Source: an uncultured Clostridium sp. (GTDB taxonomy: Bacteria; Bacillota; Clostridia; TANB77; CAG-508). Taken from it: a DNA stretch of 41,959 nt. Below, in pieces: positions 8,086-16,318 of this stretch; the stretch's first letter is position 1, and the number at the start of each line of letters is the position of its first letter. The translations under genes and the position numbers were made by a program. The stretch lies in contig URZW01000012.1 in assembly GCA_900552555.1 (NCBI GenBank), forward strand, positions 1 through 41,959, given 5' to 3'. The notes beneath the pieces are model-generated. The model ran no database searches, was not told the origin of the DNA, and worked only from the letters and a program-made list of their open reading frames with translations.

Positions 8086-8743
8086 TTATATTTTACTTAC
8101 ATCGATTCTTAATTTTTTATAGTTTTCATTAATTTTGGTCATATCCCTATATCTTCCTTTTGTTATTTCACATCTATATGATTCTTTTTCTATATTTTTA
8201 TCTTCGTCTTTTAACTCTTTTTCTATATCGTAGGGAACTCTTACAAACTGAAATGAAATCTCTGAGTTGTATTTTTTACTTCCATAATCTCCCTAAATAA
8301 TTAGGTAATATGCTCTTGTTGTTTCAAGAACATTGCTGTCCTTACTGTCATTTCTTATTGTGTCAAATGAATTTCCTACACTTCCAACATTTATCAATGT
8401 TTTGTTATAGAGTTTGTCCATATATGGATGATGAATATGACCATATATCACTACATCTGCAATATTATTTGATATAGTGTATTCACTTGGTAAAAACATT
8501 TTATATTTTGTTTCTATGTCATCAACATTTAAAACTGCTTTATGTCTATTCATCTGTATTTCCTTGAATTACTATATCGCATTTTTCTTTTATTAGTTTT
8601 ATACATTCATGTGGATGTATTCCTTTTGCAATTGTATCTCCCAAACATATTATTTGGTCCACTTGTTTTTTCTCTATGTCTTTTAGTATTGCTTTTAATG
8701 CTTCTAAATTACCATGTATATCAGAAATTATTGCAATTTTCAT
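8086..8743 (-). pseudogene. metallophosphoesterase (YfcE-like), internal deletion and nonsense
   Basis: The start (8741-8743) encodes MKIAIISDIHGN and later GDT and GNTDE, the first three metal-ligand motifs of Metallophos_2 enzymes. It stops at 8546. A second frame overlapping by 8 bases resumes with VLNVDDIETKYK, GHIHHP and NVGSVG, the C-terminal ligand motifs. About 60-70 residues including the FHxSP motif are missing at the join. A TAG at 8293 interrupts the second frame, after which the same frame reads GDYGSKKYNSEISFQFVRVP and on to a stop at 8086, as expected for the rest of the protein. The gene is therefore inactive through deletion, frame change and one stop. Confidence 0.75.
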
Positions 8744-9568
8744 CTTTTCTTATAGATTTATATTTTTTTAATTCATCAGTAGTATATTTGAAATCTCTTT
8801 CTTCAAACTTATTACTTAATTCTTCTAATTCTAATTTTAAGGCTTTTAATCTATTATTAAAAACATTATATTCTTTTGAATATTCATCATCTACAATATT
8901 CAAACCGTATATTAAATCTTTTTTTATAAATTTATCTATTACTGAACAAATCATATTACAACCCGGATTACTTCTTTCAACTTCTAAATATTCATTTAAT
9001 TTTTTAGAAAATTCTAAATCCTTATTTGACATCTTTTTATACATTAGCATTTTATCCCATTCAATAACTCCATCATAAAAGCCAAATCCTGTAAAAAATG
9101 TTACATCTTTTTGCAGTTTTCCTTTTGACATTTCAAATAACATCTTTAATCTTAATTCTTCTATTTTGTTGTCATCTACAAATAATATGGAATCATATCC
9201 AAAAGTAGTTATAGGTTTCATAGTTTCTAAATTAATATTTTCATTTTGAGCCTTATTTTCAAGTGGGTATATATCCTTATTATAATATCTCCATTCGTCT
9301 TCATTATCACGAGAGTATATTTTATCAAATACATTTTTAAATTCTGGTGCTAATTTTAAAAATCTATCTATCCAATTATTTCTTGCTGTTGTGCATAGTA
9401 TAATATCAATATCTTGCTTTTTTAATTCATATAATTTTTCAAGTAATATATCTAGATTAGGTCTTAATACCATTGTTATTTGATTTCCTACATCATATCT
9501 ATTTGATATATTCCATGTTCTAAAGTTTCGTCTAAATCTAATATAATGGCTTTTTTTGTTTTTTTCAT
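8721..9568 (-). pseudogene. HAD phosphatase (FCP1/NIF-like) with a one-base frameshift
   Basis: The natural start is ATG 9566-9568, five bases after AGGAG, giving MKKTKKAIILDLDETLE with the DxDxT catalytic motif. A stop follows at codon 27. Near 9516, restoring one missing A in GAACATGG makes the frame run on as TWNISNRYDVGNQITMVLRP and for 250 further codons. These include ILCTTARNNW (motif II region) and the SILFVDDNK motif (acidic motif IV), then a charged helical tail. The domain resembles NLI-interacting-factor/FCP1-like HAD proteins. With one base changed the protein would be about 280 residues. It overlaps the start of the metallophosphoesterase remnant by 23 bases. Confidence 0.7.
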
Positions 9569-9594
9569 ATATCTCCTTTAATAGAATATGTTAC

Positions 9595-10332
9595 TTATCT
9601 TTCAGAATCCATAAACATTTTTTCAAATAAATTTTTTTCTTCAACATTTTCTTTTATATTCTCACTAACAAATTCTTCTATTGCATTTTGTATCTTTAAA
9701 GAAGAATCAAGATATTGTTTTAAAATATCTAGATTATATATAATATCTTTTTTCTGTTTTTCCTTTATGAAAAATTGAACAATTTGTCTAAACATATATG
9801 GATTATACTTTGAAGAAAAAAGCAATTCATCTAATAAAGTATTTATTTTGTTATAATTCCATGTTTTTATATTTTCATTTGATATGTTCATATCAATTTC
9901 GTAATTTCCTGGATCTACCATATACAAACCACCATTATATATAGTATTACTTTTATTTATATCTAATAATCTTACTCCTTTATCTAATAACGTTTCTATA
10001 TCGCCTTTTATAATTGTTAATTCCCTAAAAAAATCCGCTACATAATCTTCACCAATAATTCTATTACCAGATACATATTTCATTTTATAACCTATCAAAT
10101 TATTATCTTGGTCTTTTATAAATCCTGTTGGCATTAATATCCTTTTTGTTTCAATTCCTTTAAGATATTCTATTGTTTTTTTAGATATATGTTCTAATTT
10201 ATAATCTTTTTTAAATATTTTTATGACATCATTATTATATTTAAAAACTCTACATTCTTGCCCTATATCAGATAAAAACTCTAACTTGTTAATGGTTATT
10301 AAATTATTTTCATCATCATATATTTTTCTCAT
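9595..10332 (-). CDS. protein-kinase-like fold protein, substrate unknown
   Basis: This 245-residue soluble protein has protein-kinase-like signatures. FLSDIGQECRVFKY resembles a glycine-poor N-lobe loop, and VIKIFK holds a candidate ATP-binding lysine. GVRLLDINKSNTIY resembles the catalytic loop (D then N five residues later), and MVDPGNYE replaces DFG with DPG. Such atypical kinase-like proteins are common but uncharacterised in Clostridia. Whether it phosphorylates a protein or small molecule, or only binds ATP, cannot be said. SD AAAGGGG precedes the ATG. It lies 14 bases after the 56-aa membrane peptide gene and likely shares its transcript. Confidence 0.6.
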   Translation of the reverse strand: MRKIYDDENNLITINKLEFLSDIGQECRVFKYNNDVIKIFKKDYKLEHISKKTIEYLKGIETKRILMPTGFIKDQDNNLIGYKMKYVSGNRIIGEDYVADFFRELTIIKGDIETLLDKGVRLLDINKSNTIYNGGLYMVDPGNYEIDMNISNENIKTWNYNKINTLLDELLFSSKYNPYMFRQIVQFFIKEKQKKDIIYNLDILKQYLDSSLKIQNAIEEFVSENIKENVEEKNLFEKMFMDSER

Positions 10333-10346
10333 AATTAGTACCCCTT

Positions 10347-10517
10347 TTAAGTGTTATTAGCACATATGCCAATAATAATCCCCCAAAATGTGAAAGATTG
10401 AGTTATTCTTATCAACCAACTTATGTTTAATATTAATGCAAATTCAGTAATACTTCCTAATATTATCCCAATAATTATTGATATAATTATATTTTTTATT
10501 ATTTGTTTTATTTTCAT
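10347..10517 (-). CDS. 56-aa small membrane protein
   Basis: This encodes 56 residues starting at ATG 10515-10517 with GGAG eight bases upstream. It has two hydrophobic stretches: residues about 8-33, and 43-52 beginning FWGIIIGI. It ends abruptly after CANNT in the second hydrophobic segment, so it may be the N-terminal part of a once longer multi-pass protein. No family recognised. It lies between the PepSY-like protein gene and the kinase-like gene in the same direction, with short gaps on both sides. Confidence 0.5.
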   Translation of the reverse strand: MKIKQIIKNIIISIIIGIILGSITEFALILNISWLIRITQSFTFWGIIIGICANNT

Positions 10518-10560
10518 AATTTTTCTCCATAAATATTAGCTAAAGTTTGATATTTAAAAA

Positions 10561-11577
10561 TTAATCTGTTGCATAATTTATTTTTCCACCAATTATTTTC
10601 CCTGTATTAGCATCAATATATAAAATTGCAGAAGTACAAGGATCTTCTTCAGAATATGATAATACTTTCCAAACAGTATATTTTTTATTAGTATCTTCTT
10701 TTGGATTTTCTTTATCTTCTATGTTTAAGAAATTGTTTTCATAAGCTTTTGCAACTCTAATATAATTCAAATCTAAAAAGTTAGTACACCCTTTATATTT
10801 CAAATTTTTTAAATAAGATTTTGCTATGTTTAATGCTGTTTCTTTATTTACTTTTATCTTTTCATTTTGTACTATAACATTAAAATAGCCATTACTCATC
10901 ATATAATTTGGAAGATACGCTATTACACAAGAATATTTAAAAGGTTCTGATGTATCAACTATTCCACCTTTTGATACAGGCAAAGTATAATTTACTTTAC
11001 TGTCAGACATAAATTCTTCTCCTTTTATTACATCATCATATTTTATTAAACTATCAGAATCTTTCATAACAATAATTTGTGCAAAAATATTATCAAAATC
11101 ACTTTCGTTTAGTTTTTTTAAATTATATTTTTCTGCAAATTCATTGTAAATTTTATTGTCAGATATCTTTAAAGTATAAAAATTATCTTCTAATTCTTCA
11201 AATTGCGATAACTCAATATCAGGCATAGTTGTTAAAATTGTTTTATTTTCCAATATGTATTCATTCCATTTATAATCATTTTTATTATTATCATTCAAAT
11301 ATATAAATGTACTATTTTCTTTATCATTTTCGTTTTGATAAGCAATTTTAGCATCACTACTATAGTTTTTTGTATGTTTTTCTTCTGCTTCTTTTGTTAC
11401 ATCATTATTATTAATATTTTCGTATTGATTAGTTTCTATATTATCTTTTGTATTTTCTCTCTTACCACTATCTTTTAGATAATTAAAAAACACAAAATAT
11501 GCTCCTAATAAAATTAAAAGTATAAAAACACTTAAAATTACATAATACATACTTCTTTGTTTACAATTCTTTAACAT
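10561..11577 (-). CDS. membrane-anchored extracellular protein with PepSY-like C-terminus
   Basis: This is a 338-residue protein with one transmembrane anchor at about residues 11-33, and no lipobox in the segment. A low-complexity Asn/Glu/Lys linker (about 38-90) precedes a globular extracytoplasmic domain. The C-terminus has a sequence like PepSY repeats: an ETALNIAKSYLKNL helix and AILYIDANTGKIIGG, the strand-turn that typically ends a PepSY domain. PepSY domains are thought to restrain or sense extracellular enzymes. It begins 37 bases after the HTH-BNR membrane regulator and is probably co-transcribed, so it may act with that sensor at the cell surface (inference). Confidence 0.65.
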   Translation of the reverse strand: MLKNCKQRSMYYVILSVFILLILLGAYFVFFNYLKDSGKRENTKDNIETNQYENINNNDVTKEAEEKHTKNYSSDAKIAYQNENDKENSTFIYLNDNNKNDYKWNEYILENKTILTTMPDIELSQFEELEDNFYTLKISDNKIYNEFAEKYNLKKLNESDFDNIFAQIIVMKDSDSLIKYDDVIKGEEFMSDSKVNYTLPVSKGGIVDTSEPFKYSCVIAYLPNYMMSNGYFNVIVQNEKIKVNKETALNIAKSYLKNLKYKGCTNFLDLNYIRVAKAYENNFLNIEDKENPKEDTNKKYTVWKVLSYSEEDPCTSAILYIDANTGKIIGGKINYATD

Positions 11578-11613
11578 CTTAATTTATCCCTTCTATTTAT
11601 ATATTTGTATCAA

Positions 11614-13500
11614 TCATTTTTCCAAGCTCCAACTATTACCATAGTCTTTTGAATAATAGACCTTATAATCACCACCATTATAATCTCCATCTGAACCTTG
11701 TGTTATTTTTATACTTAATATTCCATCTTCAAATGTTGGCAAATTATAATAATCATAAATATCACTATTTATAATTTCTAATTTATTAAAACTATTTCCT
11801 CCATCTTTTGTAATATACATTTCAGAAGTTTCTCCCCCGGCAGAAGGCATTGTTAAAAAGCCTACATTTTCATTAATAAATTTTATTTGACTAGATGCCT
11901 TAAATATTTTCTTTTCATCTCCCATTCCAAAATATATATCTTTCCAAGTTTTTCCTCCATCAACAGTTTTGCTAATTTTACCAAATGCTATTCCCATTGC
12001 AACATCTTCAAATTTAAGCATAAATCCTATATTTGAATTTATAAAATGCATATTTTGTATTGAAGACTCATTTTCTATCTCTACAGTATTCCAATTATTT
12101 CCCATATCATCAGAATAAACTAAATATCTTTTTGAATCTTTTATATAATAAAAAATTGTTTTTTCGTTTGATATTTGATAATTGTATTCATTATAACTAT
12201 CTACCATTTTTGAAAAATCTCCAGGTACTTCTACTGTATTTTTTCCATCAAAACTTATATACATTATTCCATCTTGAATTTTATAACTATCTTTTGCAAC
12301 ACTTACAACACTATAATTACCTAAATCTTTTTCGTCTTTATATGTCATACAATATAATGATTCAGAAATTGTTTTATCCATCGAAATTTCAGCCAATGTT
12401 ATTGTTCCACCTTTTTTTATGATATATGTTTTTTCATCAATTTCACAATTTTTATCTAATGCAATTATATATCTAGGTATATAATTCTTATACAATACCA
12501 ATGCCGTTGTTCCATACTGTTTGCAATTTTCATAGGTAAAAAGTTCACTTTTTCCATTCTTTTTTATTGTTATCCCTTTACTATCAACTAACATTTGTGT
12601 TGGATTACCATATTGTGTAAATACTTGCCAATCACCTATTAATGCTGATGTTACATAATAATATGATATTCCATTGCCTCTATCTCCATATGTAACAACA
12701 TATTCTTGTAATATACCATTTTTATCTTTATAAGTTATTCCACATATATCATTTGTTAGCCATTGTTTTTTTATTTTTCCATCTAATTCGTAATCTAGTT
12801 GCTTTTTTTCTTTTGCAAATAAAAAGAATTTTTGGTTTCTATATATTTTTATTGCTCCTGTATTTTTATTTGTTTTAACAACAAGTTCATTTGAAAAATC
12901 ATTTGAAAAACTTATTATACATTTATTTTTGAATCCATTGTTACACATAAATGAAATATTAATTACAGAAAACATTATACAGAGAATATATATAATTATA
13001 TTCTTAATTTTTTCTTTTTTAGTTAATAAAATCAAACTCATTGTAGCTGAAATTATAATTATTTGATTAATTATGTATTCTAAAATATCAATTACATACT
13101 CATAATTATGTCTTTTCAATACAAATAAATATGCAATTTGTATTAATAATGAAATAATTAATATAATAGTTGATATTACTCCTATTGTTTTCTTTATTTT
13201 GTTAATTTTCTTTTTTCTTTTTTCTTCAATATTTTTATATTTTTCTATTGCTTCAGAAATTTCTTTATCTATATCAATATCTTTTTTTGCTCCTTTTTCT
13301 CCATTTAATAATTCTGATACATCAATTTCAAAAAATTCTGCTAATATATTTAGCATTGTTATATCTGGAAAACTTAATCCTCTTTCCCATTTGGATATTG
13401 CTTTATCTGTAATATTTAATTTTTCTCCTAATTCTTTTTGTGTTATTCCTTTTTCTTTTCTTAATTTTTTTATGAATTTTCCAAATTTTTCGTTGTCCAT
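11614..13500 (-). CDS. transmembrane XRE regulator with extracellular BNR-repeat propeller
   Basis: This 628-residue protein starts at the ATG after AGGAGG. Residues 4-60 are a clear XRE helix-turn-helix (GITQKELGEKLNITDKAISK; WERG). A charged linker and three membrane segments (about 85-105, 117-140, 147-170) follow, placing the remaining 450 residues outside. That region contains repeated BNR/Asp-box motifs (DDMGNNW, VDGGKTW, KDGGNSF, KDYGNSW), which form beta-propellers in sialidases and photosystem-stability-factor proteins. No sialidase catalytic set is visible. This suggests a one-component sensor that binds an extracellular ligand and controls DNA from the membrane. Its promoter is at 13527-13555. 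Confidence 0.75.
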   Translation of the reverse strand: MDNEKFGKFIKKLRKEKGITQKELGEKLNITDKAISKWERGLSFPDITMLNILAEFFEIDVSELLNGEKGAKKDIDIDKEISEAIEKYKNIEEKRKKKINKIKKTIGVISTIILIISLLIQIAYLFVLKRHNYEYVIDILEYIINQIIIISATMSLILLTKKEKIKNIIIYILCIMFSVINISFMCNNGFKNKCIISFSNDFSNELVVKTNKNTGAIKIYRNQKFFLFAKEKKQLDYELDGKIKKQWLTNDICGITYKDKNGILQEYVVTYGDRGNGISYYYVTSALIGDWQVFTQYGNPTQMLVDSKGITIKKNGKSELFTYENCKQYGTTALVLYKNYIPRYIIALDKNCEIDEKTYIIKKGGTITLAEISMDKTISESLYCMTYKDEKDLGNYSVVSVAKDSYKIQDGIMYISFDGKNTVEVPGDFSKMVDSYNEYNYQISNEKTIFYYIKDSKRYLVYSDDMGNNWNTVEIENESSIQNMHFINSNIGFMLKFEDVAMGIAFGKISKTVDGGKTWKDIYFGMGDEKKIFKASSQIKFINENVGFLTMPSAGGETSEMYITKDGGNSFNKLEIINSDIYDYYNLPTFEDGILSIKITQGSDGDYNGGDYKVYYSKDYGNSWSLEK

Positions 13501-13526
13501 TTTAAAACCTCCTTTGAATTTTTTGT

Positions 13527-13555
13527 ATCTTATCACTTTATATCTTTTTTAGCAA
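13527..13555 (-). promoter_or_regulatory. promoter of HTH-BNR regulator
   Basis: TTGCTA (13550-13555), 17 bases, TAAGAT (13527-13532) on the minus strand, 27 bases before the ATG. The -35 lies within an 18-base sequence repeated at 13703-13720, so a regulator, possibly the encoded one, could act there. Confidence 0.5.
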
Positions 13556-13720
13556 TCGACTGTTAGTAGAATTGTTTATTTTTCTATGATATCAGCCAAT
13601 AAGATTTAATTCAAAAGTACTTTCTAGCAGTTATTGTTTACTTTATTTTTGCTCATAAATGTAACTTCAACTTTCACCTTTTTTTATTACTTTTCTGACT
13701 TCTTTTAGCAATATACTGTT
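13547..13720. repeat. pair of near-identical 18-base sites upstream of HTH-BNR gene
   Basis: TTTTAGCAAT, two variable bases, ACTGTT occurs at 13547-13564 and 13703-13720 in the same orientation, identical at 16 of 18 positions. A weaker relative containing TAGCAGTTATTG lies near 13633-13646. The proximal copy covers the -35 of the HTH-BNR promoter. TTTTTAGCAGT also occurs at the FUSC promoter (1931-1941). Operator sites are the likely meaning. Confidence 0.4.
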
Positions 13721-13736
13721 TCATATAAATCTACTT

Positions 13737-14390
13737 TTAATATTTTTTATTAACTTTTTTACATACAGCATCATACCATAATTTATTTCTATCATTTTCA
13801 TTAACAAAATATGGTTTATATATTTCAAATCCACATTCATTTAATAATTTCTCATAAGTTTCTTTAGTATACTTATGTCTAAATCTTTTTACTTTAATAT
13901 TATAATCTTCTTTTTCATAATAGCCTTCCATATCTTTTTCATTAATAGTAGTTCCTATAATTAAATATCCATCTTCTTTTAAAGATTTCTTAACATTTTT
14001 TAATACAATTTTAGCATCTTCTATTGGAAATAAATGGATAACAGCTATCATTTGAATAATATCAAATTGGTCATTTTCAAAACTATAATTTAAAATGTTA
14101 TCGTTTATAATTTGTACATCTGGATTATCTTTTTTTATAATATTACACATATTTTTAGAAATTTCTAATGCAGTTATTTTAAATTTATTATTATATTGTT
14201 TAAAAAATTTAATATTTCTTCCATGTCCTGGACCAATTTCTAATATTTTAATATTCTCTTTATTTTTTAAATTCAAATCATCATATATATTATTCCAAAA
14301 ATCATAGCCAATTTTATAATTTCTAGTATTATACTCATTTGCTAAAATTTCATATGCTTTTTTATTAATTTCTATATATTCTTTATTCAC
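13737..14390 (-). CDS. class I SAM-dependent methyltransferase
   Basis: This 217-residue enzyme starts at GTG (14388-14390) with GAGGAG upstream. Motif I KILEIGPGHGRNI (about residues 48-60) binds S-adenosylmethionine. ALEIS is the acidic loop after beta2, and the QFDIIQMIAVIHLF stretch is motif IV, followed by LKEDGYLIIGT. This is the Methyltransf_11/25 group, which acts on diverse small molecules; the substrate is not evident. A terminal lysine-rich tail is present. It is separated from the TsaC-like gene by 84 bases without clear terminator, so it may be transcribed with the genes upstream. Confidence 0.85.
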   Translation of the reverse strand: MNKEYIEINKKAYEILANEYNTRNYKIGYDFWNNIYDDLNLKNKENIKILEIGPGHGRNIKFFKQYNNKFKITALEISKNMCNIIKKDNPDVQIINDNILNYSFENDQFDIIQMIAVIHLFPIEDAKIVLKNVKKSLKEDGYLIIGTTINEKDMEGYYEKEDYNIKVKRFRHKYTKETYEKLLNECGFEIYKPYFVNENDRNKLWYDAVCKKVNKKY

Positions 14391-14474
14391 AATAATAAAA
14401 TCTCCTCTACAACTTAATATTGACTAAACATTTCTTTTAAAATTTTTATCGACTAATATTTAATTTTATGGCTC

Positions 14475-15080
14475 TTATTCCTCAAGAACTTCTCTAATTT
14501 GTTCTATTGTAATTGGTCCCTCTCTTAAAATCTTTAATTCTTTTGAAACACAGTCAATTATTGTACTTCCTTTTCCAAATTTGACAGTGCCTTCCATCAT
14601 TCCGTCTAGATTTGGACATTCATTTTCTATTTCATCCAGGTTTGTACATGTTGGCTCTCCACTTTGATTGGCACTGCTCATAAATATTGGACATCCTGTT
14701 TTTATAATTAATTCTTTTACTTCTTTTGATGTTGCCATTCGTACTGCAATTGTTGGTTTTCCATTATTTACATATTCTGGCATTTCTGGTCTTTTCTCTA
14801 AAATTAGCGTTATTGGACCTGGCATAAATTCTTTTATTAATTTTTCTGCTTTTTCATTTATTATTGCTATACTTTTTATTTGTTCTTCATCTGAACACAT
14901 TATTGGAAATGGTTTTGTAATTGGTCTGTTTTTTGCTTTTACTAAATTGTCATGTGCTTTTTTTGAGTTTATTCTGGCACATACTCCATATACTGTGTCT
15001 GTTGGAACACTTATTACTCCATCTTTTTTTAATATTTCAGCTAATTTTTCTATTTCTGTTTGTTTATATCTTTTTATCAT
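14475..15080 (-). CDS. tsaC: TsaC/YrdC-type L-threonylcarbamoyladenylate synthase
   Basis: This 201-residue single-domain YrdC-fold protein makes threonylcarbamoyl-AMP from Thr, bicarbonate and ATP for the t6A37 modification of tRNAs. VISVPTDTVYGVCA is the conserved N-terminal strand, KNRPITKPFPIM contains the KxR and substrate residues, and SSANQSGEPT is the SxN motif. It lacks the additional Sua5 domain found in about 350-aa homologues. The start at 15080 is preferred because AGAGGA precedes it, and an upstream Met at 15107 would overlap the previous gene. YciO-type proteins are related, so the t6A role is probable rather than certain. Confidence 0.85.
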   Translation of the reverse strand: MIKRYKQTEIEKLAEILKKDGVISVPTDTVYGVCARINSKKAHDNLVKAKNRPITKPFPIMCSDEEQIKSIAIINEKAEKLIKEFMPGPITLILEKRPEMPEYVNNGKPTIAVRMATSKEVKELIIKTGCPIFMSSANQSGEPTCTNLDEIENECPNLDGMMEGTVKFGKGSTIIDCVSKELKILREGPITIEQIREVLEE

Positions 15081-15100
15081 AATTTTCCTCTTAAAATTTT

Positions 15101-15514
15101 TTAACATTTATTATTTAAAAATTCAGCAATCTGATCTAAATTTTCAAGAATTAGTCCACCATTATTTTTTATTATATCTTCAACATAATTAATACTTTCT
15201 AATTGGTGACCTTCAAATTTTTCATTTTCATATTCTTTTAAAATACAAAATATAACCTTTTTAGGAACTTTATTGCTATAATCAACGGCTGATGCAATTG
15301 AACTAAAACCTTTTTGTTTTGGTGTTATTACATAAACTAAATAATCACATTCTTTCATATCATTTTCTTTCTTTAATTTTATCGTTTTGTTATATTTCCA
15401 TGTTCCGTTTTTTACAATTGGATTTCTATATTCAATTTTTTTATCTAATTTTTCAATTAATTCATTTCTCCACTTACTATTCCCGCAAGTTCCACCTAAA
15501 TTTATTTTTAACAT
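15101..15514 (-). CDS. nucleoside 2-deoxyribosyltransferase-like protein
   Basis: This is a 137-residue soluble protein. LGGTCGNSKWRNELI is the phosphate-loop start typical of the nucleoside-deoxyribosyltransferase-like (DUF4406/TIR-like Rossmann) group. MKECDYLVYVITPKQKGFSS matches the central strand with the acidic and hydroxyl residues, and IASAVDYSNKVPKK resembles the conserved helix. Members cleave or transfer deoxyribose or act on nucleotides in salvage. Catalytic activity here is not proven. The ATG follows AGAGAGGAAA and is preferred to the Met at 15538. It ends 20 bases before the TsaC start, so the genes are co-transcribed. Confidence 0.7.
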   Translation of the reverse strand: MLKINLGGTCGNSKWRNELIEKLDKKIEYRNPIVKNGTWKYNKTIKLKKENDMKECDYLVYVITPKQKGFSSIASAVDYSNKVPKKVIFCILKEYENEKFEGHQLESINYVEDIIKNNGGLILENLDQIAEFLNNKC

Positions 15515-15548
15515 AAATATTTCCTCTCTTTTTTTCATAATATGTCAT

Positions 15549-15608
15549 TTATTTTTCATTTTCTATAATTCCATATGCCATTGCTAAATTTTTAATTATT
15601 TTATTCAT
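15549..15608 (-). CDS. possible 19-aa small ORF
   Basis: ATG (15606-15608) is placed seven bases after AGAGGTG and encodes the 19 residues MNKIIKNLAMAYGIIENEK before a stop at 15549. It fits the gap between the HAD gene (ending 15620) and the deoxyribosyltransferase-like gene. The good SD is the only support; it could be a truncated gene start or a genuine small peptide that couples translation. Confidence 0.3.
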   Translation of the reverse strand: MNKIIKNLAMAYGIIENEK

Positions 15609-15619
15609 TTATTTCACCT

Positions 15620-16198
15620 CTATGTTTTATTACATTTTATATATCTATAAATTTCTCCCCAATTATTAACTTCTTTGATGTACTGATTTTCTTCTAATTT
15701 CATCAAGTTTGTATCCCTAAAATATAATGTTTTTACTTCATTATCTGCTAGTCTTTTTATAATTTTCCAATCATCATCAATCATAATGTCTACTTTTTCA
15801 TTTTTACAAATTTCTAATTTATCTTCAACATTCCAATAGTATTTATCAAACTTAATATTATTTTCGTCTAATAATCTTATTGCATCATCTTTCATTTCTT
15901 TTATAAAACCACCTCTTGCCGTAATAACCACAAATTCGTGTCCTTGTTCTTTTAATAAATTGTATATGCCTATAAATCCTGACATCATATTGCTCTCTTT
16001 TGATACTGTCATGAAATATTTTTCAATAAATTCTTTTTCTTGCTCGTTTGTCCAATTATATCTAGCTTGAAATTTTGGTTCTTTTTTATTTATTAAATTA
16101 TTACCTTTTAAAACATCTATATCAAAAATTTCCTCATAAGTTCTAAATGTTGTTTCACTATCTATGACTACGCCATCTAAATCTATTCCTATTTTCAT
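15620..16198 (-). CDS. HAD-superfamily 5'(3')-nucleotidase-like phosphatase
   Basis: This 192-residue enzyme has HAD motif I IGIDLDGVVID (DxDGV, nucleophile Asp near residue 6) and motif II VVITARGGF (T/S followed by R). A conserved lysine is expected in the region before, and motif IV is VDIMIDDDWKI (DD pair). The arrangement and short cap match the NT5C/YqfW-like deoxyribonucleotidase group, which removes phosphate from nucleoside monophosphates. AGGAGG lies nine bases before the ATG. Part of a close relative survives as a fragment at 20439-20516. Its neighbours include deoxyribosyltransferase-like and Nudix genes, consistent with nucleotide housecleaning. Confidence 0.83.
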   Translation of the reverse strand: MKIGIDLDGVVIDSETTFRTYEEIFDIDVLKGNNLINKKEPKFQARYNWTNEQEKEFIEKYFMTVSKESNMMSGFIGIYNLLKEQGHEFVVITARGGFIKEMKDDAIRLLDENNIKFDKYYWNVEDKLEICKNEKVDIMIDDDWKIIKRLADNEVKTLYFRDTNLMKLEENQYIKEVNNWGEIYRYIKCNKT

Positions 16199-16318
16199 AA
16201 ATATATCCTCCTATATTTTTTATTTATCTTGTTGTTTCCTCTTTATATCTTTTTATAATAATCTTCAAATTCTTCTTTTTTGCTTTAAAAAAAGTTATGT
16301 TTTTAGATATATCATTTT

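Noticed and set aside
11928..12500. Plus-strand open frames opposite the HTH-BNR gene and many other plus-strand frames
   Set aside because: They lie opposite well supported minus-strand genes, lack SD sites and show Leu/Ser/Phe/Ile-rich composition typical of AT-rich antisense shadows.
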